A program made the position numbers and the translations under genes. The notes below the pieces were generated by a model. That model did no database searches. It was given only the letters and a program-made list of their open reading frames with translations, and was not told where the DNA came from. Positions 55,501 through 64,000 of a stretch of 64,000 nt of DNA are shown here, in pieces; the stretch's first letter is position 1, and every line of letters starts with the position of its first letter. Source of the DNA: Zygnema cylindricum (taxonomy: Eukaryota > Streptophyta > Zygnematophyceae > Zygnematales > Zygnemataceae); NCBI GenBank assembly GCA_037447655.1, contig JBBHKE010000026.1, forward strand, positions 177,297-241,296, given 5' to 3'.

Positions 55501-58500
55501 TAAATTTTGGAAGGAGGAGGAGTAAGACTAAACATGGGAGGTCGAACTACAGAGCCATAAGCACCACCTCCGGGGACTCCATAACCATTTCCAATATCCA
55601 TATTATTTTCTGTTTAAATCACATACAGAAAACCCAAATAACGAGGATTTTTATTCATGTTACAAAAGCTTGTTTTAGACCTTTCCAACGTCCACCTTCT
55701 CTGTTTTAGACGAAAGAGAGGAAATTAAGGATTTAAACAAGGATTGAACAAGGATTAAACAAGGATTTAACAAGGATCAAACAAGAATTAAAACAAAGAT
55801 TAAACAAGGATTACACAAGAATTAAACAAGAATTTGTATTAAACTAAACAAACTTCCGTATGAAGAAATGCCCACATTTTCTGTTTAGACCACAGACAAA
55901 TAAAATTAAAACAAGATTTTTCATTCGTGTTACAAAATCATTGCATGGAAATGTCCACATTTTCTGTTCTAAACCAAAAACAAAAGATCGCATTAACAAT
56001 GATTCTTATTAAGACTATACAATCTTGCTTAAGGAAAAATAACCCAAAAAAGCTCAGATATATTTTCTGTTTAAACCGCAAACAAGAAACCAGGTAAACA
56101 AGGTTTTAACTAGAATTTTTATTAAATTATATAACTGTGTTTATGAAAAATGTTCACATTAATGTTACAAAGTTTTGCTTTAAACATTTCCCATGTCAAA
56201 ATTTTATATTAGAGCACAAAATGAAAACGGCATTAACAAGGATATTTATTCAGGTTATATTATGGCGTTCACATAAAGGGCTCTTAAGAAGAGAATAATA
56301 GTGAGTACTTCACGCAAATTTCTTAAAATCTTAAATCCTCTTCCCAACTAGAGGTTTGTTGCAAAAAATCATTAAACCAAACTCTACTGACACAAAGATC
56401 CAGAGGATATCTGAGTTCTATTTTTCTGAATGAAAAATTTTAGTGGGGAAACAGATGCAAAATATTACGCCAGCTTTTTATCTCCAAAAAGGACAACGAA
56501 CCGAAAAGGCGATGAAAAGAATGAAAGAACAAAAAGAAAAAACAGAACAAATAAACAAAATAAAAGACCAAGAACCAAAAACAACAACAAAAAAAAAAGG
56601 AACAAAAAATTACCTAGCACTTCTTCTTTTCGACCTCGCTTTGATGCCACTTCTTCCCGATGTTGGGCAGTCATTTGTAACAGCTTATCCTGCAAAAATC
56701 TCCTCCATCTATTGAAATAAATATGGGTCCATTCCCTTCAACTCTCTTCAACTCTCTCTTCAACTCTCTCTCACTTCAACTCTCTCTCACTTCAAACTCT
56801 CTCTAACTCTCGTCTCAACTCTCTTCTCAATACGCTCTTCAACTCTTTCTCTAATTCTCTTCTCAACTCTCTCTTCGACTCTCTCTTCAAAACGCTCTTC
56901 AACTATTTCTCTAACTCTCTTCTCAACTCTCTCTTCAACGCACTCTTCAACTCTTTTGTCAACTCATGTAAACTCTCTCCTCAATTCTCTCTTCAACTTT
57001 TTCCTCAACTTCATCAAGTAATTAAAAAGAAATGTGCATTTCATTCCTGAACCGATATGTTAATCATAGCTATGTCAACAGACTCAAGTGGCTGCAGCCA
57101 ACTAGGACTCCATCAATTTGTTACTACCTAAAAAATAAAAAGCAAGAGTTTTCCAGGGTTTCTTAGCTTCTCTACCAATAATTACCATATCTCATTCCCT
57201 ATCAGTCATGTGATCTTTTACCGTATTCCTTCCTATCAGTCCTTCTCCTATATCTCCTCCCTATCCGTCATTCTTTTACCATAACTCCATTGCTATCAGT
57301 TATTCTCTGACCATATCCATCTCCCCAACAGTCATTAATTTGTCATTTCTCTCCTGACGATCATTTTCTCATCAAGCTGTTGTAGCCCAGCTATAAACCC
57401 TAAAAAATCCTGTACAAAACTTTCTGCAGAAAAAAGTGTGAAAGCGATAATCCCCTCACCTTCAATGCAAAGGGATCATGACGTTGAGACAATACGTCAC
57501 CACCTTCCATGCTTTGGAATGATCTCTTATCGCCCCTATTTCACAACAAAACAACAATCACAACGTCATCATTATCAATCACAACATCATCAACATCAAT
57601 CACAACATCATCAACATCAATCACAACATCATCAACATCAATAACAACATCATCATCATCAATCACAACACCATCATTATCAATCACAACATCATCAACA
57701 TCAATCACCATCAAATTTGAGGAACCTCATATAGTTCTACATTTGTTGCAACTTAGCCTATGAAATAGCATTACCGACATAAATAGCATTTAACATTACT
57801 CACACAGTAATACAACTGTAAACACTTGCATAGTCTTAATGTTAAAATTCCTTCAAATTTATTAGAGACAGAAACACAAGCATGTTCCAACGGGATCGAC
57901 GCATTGACATCAACCATATACAAACAAACAACAAAATCTTCAAATACAGGAATATTTGCAGAACCTTGAATGTAAATGTGTAGTTTCTAAGCATACATTA
58001 AAAATGGGTGACTGGAACACTTTTTACAAGACCCACAACAAACATACTTGGCATTTTTCTTTAAGCTACAAGTTTAAATTAGTGTTATTAACTGTAATTA
58101 TCTAAATGACGTGGCTAATTTAGGCTAGGTATTAGGCTTTGTCACAATATTTGATACAGAGCAAAAGAAGCCTGGCTAGTTATGATGTTAGATAAACAAT
58201 TTTGTTGTTGCAAAATTGGTGATAGCCAGCCTCACCAACCTCAATAAATACACCACACTGAATGTTGCAAATTTGTACATCACCGTAATAGTATAAAATG
58301 CTAAAATATGACGTAAAATAGGGCATATACGGACAGAAACGAGTAAATGTCTTACAGTAAATGTACTTTGTTTCGTCCATACACATTTATTCCCCGTTTT
58401 TGCAACCTATGAGAATGTACTTCCCTAAACGTCTACATGTTCAAAATATACATGTAAATGCAAGATATTTAACAACTGTTATCGCATATTGAATACAACA

Positions 58501-61500
58501 AAGTCATAGAAGTAACGTCTCAAAACAATCACAATCGATTCGACGTTGTTAATTTCCATTCGTTCAATTTGTGCATACATGTGCGTGCAGAATGTTACGA
58601 TATCGTGGCATTATAATACACATCGCTAGAAAACACAGGCTCAAAAAGCAGTGCAAAAACCAGTTTGGAGACAACAATGAGTAAGAATGAAATAATAAAC
58701 TAAGTTTCAGTATTAGAAGGTAGAATAAAGATACCTATGCTCGGATAGCGTTGATTGCAGGCTTATATCCTGCAAAAAAAAAAAAAAAAATCACATGCAA
58801 AGTAGCTAAGCAGGGTTTGGAAAAATAGAAACCGAAATAAAACCGAGGGCACCCATGCTTGCCCACAACCTTTCCTTCCATTAAAACTTTTTATGAACAC
58901 GAATACAAATATTTTTTGCCAAATTATGACAGGTCAGCAAGAGGCTATGATAACATATCTTTTTCACATGGTGTCTCAACTCTGTAGTCTCCTTTTAATC
59001 ACATCAATATATATATATATATATATACACTTATGTATGTGTGTGTCTCTGTGTGTGTCAAAAAATATTCTGGCAATGTCCTGTTCTGAATAGTTTATTC
59101 TGAAAAAAGATGTTTCAGCAAAAAGTACAACTCTGGAAAAAGTAAGTTATAAGCTGGAAAAAATGTTTTGGCAAAAATTGTTCAGCCAAAATGTTCTACT
59201 CTGGAAAATGAAAGTTATATTCTGAAAAAAAATCTTCTGGAAAAATGTCCATCTGGGAAATAAGTAATGATCTGGTTTGAGTTTGAAAGCTCTATTCTGG
59301 AAAAGATGTTTTCACAAAAAGTTGAAAAAAAGTTATACTCTGAAGTAAATACTATATTCTGGTACAAAATGTTTTGGCAGGTCACCTGCTCACGCAAAAT
59401 AGCTGCTTGAATCGCTTCTTCCAAATGTGAGTATTCTCTTCCTTCTCCTCCTACTCCTCCTCCTCCTCCTCTTCCTCCTCCTCCTCCTCCTCCTCCAGGA
59501 CCTCCAGGACCTCCAGGACCTCCATTAGACCCACGTTCCATGTCCTCCATATGTCGTCCAGGTGGGGGCCAATGCTGAAGTTGCTGATTCATATTCTGAT
59601 TCATATTTTGATTCATATTTTGATTCATATTTTGGTTCATATTTTGGTTCATATTTTGGTGCATATTTTGCATATTTTGGTTCATATTTTGGTTCATATT
59701 TTGGTTCATGTTTTGATTCGTATTCAGATTCACATTCTGTTTTTGCTCTGACATCCAGTTTTGATAAGGTTCCCTGTTTTGAATTTCAGTAGTATTACTC
59801 TGTCCTTGGTGTGAATCTGAATGAAAAAACTGTTGGTGTTGATTTAAACCATGATACTGTTCTCCACTTAACCCGGAACTTAACCTCAAGTTAAAATCCT
59901 GGTTCATTTCTCCATTCGGTCCCCTGTCTGTTCCTAAACTTGACTCTGGATGGGATCCTTCTCTAAAACCTTCTCCAAAACCTTCTCTATGTTTTTGATT
60001 TCCTCCTTTCTCCTCCAATCTCGCCGTCTCCGAGCCTGGTTCTGGTCCCCACCTCGACTTTCTCCGTTCCTTCCGCTTTCCGCCTTCTGTATTCGATTGT
60101 TGCGAGATATTTTGAGTCGGTTGTTGGGAGACGTTTTTATTCGGTTGTTGGGATAAATTTTCATTCTCTTGTTGGGAAACATTTTGGGACACATTTTGGG
60201 ATAAGTTTTTATTATGTTGTTGGGAAACATTCTGAGTCTGTTCCTGTCCTAATGACTCAGACTGAGAAGAACCAGAATGGATCTGGCCAGGAAACTGTCC
60301 AGGGGGAGGAGGAAGGACACCGGCAAAAACAGGACCACCATTTCCAGGATTCAAATTTACTTGCTCTGGATTTAAATGGGCCTGACCAGGAAATGGCCCT
60401 CCTACTGGAAATTGCCCAGGGGGAGGTGGTAACCCAGTGGGAGGTGGTAACCCAGTGGGAGGTGGTAACTGTGTTCCCTTTCCTTGATTTCCTCCCAACT
60501 GTTCCGATGAAACCACCTGGGCAGGTGGAGGGCCGTATCCAAGAAATTGTCCCCCCGGTGGAAACGGATATTTAATTTGCTGCGAAGGGAGAGGGAGAGG
60601 GAGAGGAGACTGTATTTGAGCTCCTGACTGGTCTGGTATTTGTGACTGGTTCCAATTTCCTTGGTCAAGATGTCCGTTTAAAGAATGGGCCCATGGAGGA
60701 GGAGTAGGAGTAGGAGGAGGTGGCGCACCATTCGAAGGTCCTCCTCCTCCTCCTCCTCCTCCTCCTCCTCCTTGGCCAATTGATGGAGGGAAAGGAGGTT
60801 GAGCCTGAGGGAAAGGGGGATGAGGAAACGGTTGAGAAGAGGGAGGAGGTCTCCCTCCAGGAGGTGGCCTGAGAGGAGGGAATTGGTGTGGTCCAGAAAG
60901 GGAGTCCAAATTAGGGTTAAAGGGAGGTAGATTAGACATATTTTGTCCTTGCATTTGACCAGGGGGAGGAGGGAGAGGAAAAGGAGGTCGTGTTTGTTCT
61001 CCGAAAAAAGGAGGCCTCAAAGGTGGCCTCCCATTCTCTGAGTTAAAGGAGGGAGGGGGAGGCCTGGACTGATTTTCGGGAAAAGGGGGCCTTTGAAGAA
61101 AAGGAGGTCTTTGGTTCCCATGAAAAGGAGTCCCTAAATTCAAATTATCTCCTTGGAAAGGTTTATCTCCTTGAAAAGGCGGTCTTCGTTGATCGTTAAA
61201 GAAGGGAGGACGAGGGAAGTGTTGAGGACCAGAAGGAGGAGGAGGAGGAGGCCCAGATGATGGAATAGGGGGTGGAGGGAGAGAGGCATCAGATCCCATT
61301 ATCGGAGAGCTTCCTGGTGCTGACACCGGTCCAGATTTCATCCCTAGAAACCCCAAAAAAAAAACATAAATAACATAAAAAGTTTTTTTTTTTTTTTTTC
61401 ACTAAATTTTCCAACACAAATCCACTCACTGAATGCCCAAATACATTCAAATGTATGTAAGTATATAAGTACCTATATACATTTTTCTTTTTCCCTACTT

Positions 61501-63592
61501 TTTACCGACAAATAGCCCTATATACATTTTTCTTTTGCCCCTCCTTTTCACAACAGCCACCCTCTGAACTTTAAATTAAATAGGGTATAATCGGGTTGAA
61601 CTTTTTTCGTATTGTTTTGTGAAAAATGTTCACGTATTCACGTATGTTCACAAAAATACACGTCAATCAATTGTACAACATACAACGACAATATACTCTC
61701 AGCCAATAAAAAGCTTCAAACTTGTAATTTTTGAAACAACTGTACTTTTTGAAACAGTATCACGCGAAGTTCAAATCTCCTAAAAATTTCTCGCCAAAAC
61801 TTCAATAATATAATAGATATTAGACCGGCTCCAAATTGAAGAAGGTGGCCGTTATGGTAGGCGTTTTATAACAAAAGTTTCACTGCCTGATTTGCCTGGA
61901 TATTTCGCGTTATCCCTCTTTGTCACTCAATAAACATTTTCAAACGCAAATCCACAATTGAATTGCTGACTACACCATGAATCACTATTAGAGTTAAGAA
62001 ATATACAGTGTGGGGTTTATTTAAGTGCTATTAACTCTAATTTAGGTCCAAACGATGTGGATGATTTCCAACCGCTAAAAAACATTTAGCGTTAATAACG
62101 CTATTTTGTGGTCAGGGGCAAAAAAAAACCAGCACCGAATTAGTGTTATTAACACTAATAGTGATTCACGGTTTACATTTAGTTTCCTTTTTTTTTTTTT
62201 AAATCTGAAACCTGATTCGAGCTTCTAGATCATTTCAATATTTTTTGAATTAATAAAAAGCTAATATTTTCAAGAAGCATCAAATCAATGAAGAGTTTTC
62301 TTCTTTATGCCAGAAAAACCTCTCATTGAAAAAGTTCTAATGAAGTAGAGTGAAGTAAATCCAAACATCACCGACAATATATGATAAAAAGCAGGAAAAA
62401 TTGAGTAAGTAGAGGAAAAATTATACAAAAATGAATACACCGACATAAAGCAAACAAAAAGTTCATGACCGTAGAAAAAAAGAAATGCGTCCGCAAAACA
62501 GAACCAACCGGCATGTCCTGGTCTTCGGTTATCTGATTCACATCGGATCGCAGCATAGCGGAATAAATTCGATGCGGAATGCAGCATTAAATATTGTAAT
62601 TGATTCATTTCTAATTAGATGACTGTACAATACATCACCAAATTTAAGACATTAACCCTCAATTCAAACATATCAATACTTCGAGGAAAAATGTGGCTAA
62701 AGTTTGCCAAAATTCGACTCTGACGGCAAACATTTTTACTGTTTGAACCTTTCTAGTTGGAACCCAGTTTTCACACCAATTAAAACATTTTTCAAATTCA
62801 AAGTTTAAACTCTGCGCAAATATATTACCCATACTCTCGTTCATGTACAGAGTGTCTGAAAAGTACACAAGTACATGAACTGGAAAAGTACTAAAAGTAT
62901 CATACACGTAGACCGTACTGAATAAATTAAGTGCATGCACTTTTTAAAAATATAAGTTATAAATTTTTGGGCCAAAAACATCAAAAATAGATATTTAAAA
63001 ATGAAAAAAAAAAAAAAAAAACGCAGGGGTAACCTTTGCCGGTGTAACTTCCAAAGAATGAATTCGTTGGCTAAAAAAGAGGAAAATCCTACTTTAAAGC
63101 ACAAAGTTTTTAGCAATTTTAGCCCAATTTTGTGATATAAACAGTAAACACAATAACAACAAAACCAGATCTTCCCATATAGTCAGACAACTTATACGTA
63201 CCTACTCTACAGCTTAAAAAAAAAAAAGAGTTTAGCTTTTAGAAACTGCCAATGAAGGTTTTACGCTTTCGAGGGTATCAGTTTAAACCCAACATGGCTG
63301 GCAGGAATGCAAACTATTAATGCTTAATATACAATATTTCTGCTAAATATACGTTTAAGGATTTTTTTAAGAATTCAAAAAGAGACCTCGACAATGGACA
63401 CATACAGTGAGGAAGGAAGAGGAGAGGAAACATTACAAGGTGAGAGAGAGAAAAAGGAGCGAGGAGAGTTGAAAAAGAGCGAGAGAAAGTGAGGGGTGGA
63501 GAGAGGAAGTGAGGGAGGGGGAGAGAAAGTGAAGGAGAGAGAAATTTACAAGCAGGGACAGTCATCGCACGACCTCTCCCTCGGCCGGCCAT
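49591..63592 (-). CDS. PQBP1-like: PQBP1-like nuclear WW-domain splicing protein with giant Pro/Asn/Gln-rich N-terminus
   Basis: Thirteen exons: 63592-63550, 61343-59386, 58769-58735, 57535-57460, 56689-56614, 55609-55362, about 54505-54419, 54051-53874, 53280-53013, 52516-52322, 51915-51787, 51275-51224 and 49755-49591 (stop TAG). All phases match, giving about 1169 aa. The start is [15 protein letters not shown]. Exon 2 encodes 650 residues rich in Pro, Gly and Gln, with SQQ and NQNM repeats. It ends [12 protein letters not shown], a motif continued by [20 protein letters not shown]. Two WW domains follow ([30 protein letters not shown], then [16 protein letters not shown]). Next come [20 protein letters not shown] (a likely zinc module with C-x2-C pairs), [16 protein letters not shown] and [14 protein letters not shown]. 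The last holds the Y-x2-P-x2-V-L motif by which human PQBP1 binds the U5 15-kDa protein. The tail [13 protein letters not shown] is plant-like. A role in pre-mRNA splicing is inferred. Exon 6 and 7 boundaries are the least certain. Confidence 0.88.
50223..51100. repeat. 880-bp direct repeat, copy B, inside the last intron of the PQBP1-like gene
   Basis: Partner of 45612-46491. Its right end (TTAAACGATTTTAAATAG) is homologous to the adjoining intron duplication near 51150 (CTTCTTAAATGATTTATCAA). This suggests B is the native copy and A the derived one. Confidence 0.85.
51103..51226 (-). repeat. Duplicated donor region of a PQBP1-like exon (51224)
   Basis: The true donor context on the minus strand is TTCGGTATGAAAGTTTTTTT, then CCCTTTTCTTATTTA. 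About 100 bp into the intron the same order recurs as TTCGGTATGAGAGCTTTTTT, then CCCTTTTCTATTTA. The decoy keeps a GTATGA donor. Confidence 0.75.
52185..52335 (-). repeat. Degenerate duplications of the donor at 52322
   Basis: On the minus strand AACAG/GTTAGTAATAACAGTTTT is followed by weaker copies, CCGGTAATTACAGTTTTCCT and CAGTAATAACAGTTCACTTT. They are separated by CCTTATTAACAA-like sequence at 45-50-bp spacing. Confidence 0.5.
52545..52690. repeat. ~73-bp tandem duplication in a PQBP1-like intron
   Basis: Two copies of CAAAATTAAAAGATTTTTTT, CCAAAAAAGTGTTTCAAGTT and ATAACTGAAAGAGTTATATT differ by a few substitutions. They lie just upstream (in transcript sense) of the acceptor at 52517. 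Confidence 0.8.
54737..54952. mobile_element. Family I foldback MITE in a PQBP1-like intron
   Basis: The left arm is AACCGCTCATCGTTATTAGT, then TTTTTCGCCACTTAAAACAT. The right arm ends ACAATGATTAGCGGTG-TA. It is 216 bp, the same size as the copy at 28338. Confidence 0.65.
56735..57010. repeat. CAACTCTCTCTT repeat array
   Basis: About 20 imperfect 12-20-bp units of TTCAACTCTCTCT/TCTAACTCTCTTC lie in the intron between exons at 57460 and 56689. Confidence 0.8.
57560..57715. repeat. 21-bp repeat AATCACAACATCATCAACAT
   Basis: Seven near-identical units lie just upstream (transcript sense) of the 57535 exon acceptor. The ORFs on both strands are artefacts. Confidence 0.85.
59585..59722 (-). repeat. 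12-bp coding repeat (Asn-Gln-Asn-Met)n in PQBP1-like exon 2
   Basis: On the minus strand AAT CAA AAT ATG and AAC CAA AAT ATG codons alternate about eleven times, with one unit lacking Asn-Gln and one Asn-to-His change. It encodes a prion-like Asn/Gln stretch and stays in frame throughout. Confidence 0.9.
61973..62173. mobile_element. TA-flanked MITE, family II-like, in PQBP1-like intron 1
   Basis: The left end CACCATGAATCACTATTAGA, then GTTAA, is inverted at the right end as TTAACACTAATAGTGATTCA, then CGGT. The size is about 200 bp. Confidence 0.65.
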
Positions 63593-64000
63593 GATCGGTT
63601 AAGACTTCTCCTTTCTGTTTCTTAACACGTTCCTCGGGAAAAAGAAACTGGAGAAAAAACCTTGAATTTTTAAATACACATAAATGATTTAATGTTTGAA
63701 AATGTTGTAGCTGCCCTAAGATGAGAAGTGTGTTTCAAAAAGATACAATGTTATATTTCCGTACTTTCTCTTTCACACTTCCCTGTATGTACCGTAATAT
63801 GTCTCTCTTGGCTCTTATCTCTCTTTCCGTTAATTATAAACTATCTCTCTACAAATTTTGCTTGCTTTTCCGTGAAAAAATGGTGCCAAACCCTAAAATG
63901 CAAACCCTAAAATGAGAGAACGTACCGTAATGCTTTTGCCTCCCTTTCCTCTTTCCGTTGAGTATACCTCTCTCTACAACTTAGATTCTGCTTACTTTCT
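63593..64000 (-). promoter_or_regulatory. Upstream region of the PQBP1-like gene with two telo-boxes
   Basis: AAACCCTAA occurs at 63888-63896 and 63902-63910, about 300 bp upstream of the ATG at 63592. Each is followed by AATG. The rest is pyrimidine-rich. Promoter function is inferred from position and the plant telo-box precedent. Confidence 0.45.

Noticed and set aside
57560-57715. CRISPR-like array of short direct repeats
   Set aside because: Units are contiguous without spacers, and the context is a eukaryotic intron.
59551-59792. Plus-strand ORFs of alternating Ile/His or Ser/Tyr repeats
   Set aside because: They are shadows of the minus-strand NQNM coding repeat.
62285-63116. Short minus-strand ORFs as extra exons between PQBP1-like exons 1 and 2
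   Set aside because: Exon 1 (ending at 63550) joins 61343 directly in phase to give TVPAWMKSG; inserting these pieces breaks the phase or adds stops.

Overview
The window is AT-rich eukaryotic nuclear DNA with long introns, abundant microsatellites and many short transposons. A streptophyte (green alga or early-diverging plant) fits best. The PQBP1-like protein has a plant-type Cys module and a C-terminal tail that I recall only from plant homologues. The acetyl-CoA carboxylase is the multidomain eukaryotic type with plant-like sequence, the dolichyldiphosphatase resembles plant homologues, and plant-type telo-box motifs (AAACCCTAA) occur upstream of two genes. The placement is an inference. 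A Deltex-type ubiquitin ligase, better known from animals, sits oddly with it. Layout from left to right: (1) 492-6849 (+), the 3' part of a multidomain acetyl-CoA carboxylase, five exons, entering from beyond the left edge. (2) 9135-14316 (-), a complete five-exon Deltex-like E3 ligase (WWE-WWE-RING-DTC), convergent with the carboxylase. (3) 16592-18798 (-), a seven-exon coiled-coil protein, possibly SYCP3/Cor1-like. (4) 19482-23662, a hAT-like element carrying a minisatellite, then TA-flanked foldback MITEs. (5) 23663-24406 (-), an intronless dolichyldiphosphatase. (6) 24881-35653, a transposon-rich block: a hAT-like MITE family, a long-terminal-inverted-repeat (Mutator/Merlin-like) family, TA-MITEs and a Harbinger-like element, several nested with readable target-site duplications. 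(7) 36491-39278 (+), a two-exon TMEM222/RTE1 family membrane protein. (8) 41270-42172 (+), an intronless proteasome alpha-1 subunit. (9) 45612-51100, two 880-bp direct repeats flanking a PEX6 pseudogene fragment. (10) 49591-63592 (-), a 13-exon, 14-kb gene for a PQBP1-like WW protein with a very large Pro/Gln/Asn-rich N-terminal exon. In every multi-exon gene except the first-exon boundary of the coiled-coil gene, exon phases joined without conflict. The most unusual theme is structural: in at least six introns from four genes, a splice site together with its exon or intron edge has been tandemly duplicated inside the intron, leaving decoy splice sites. Two introns appear to use GC-AG boundaries, required by reading phase. 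The genes form no operon-like unit; their functions (lipid synthesis, ubiquitin signalling, N-glycosylation, proteolysis, splicing) look unrelated.
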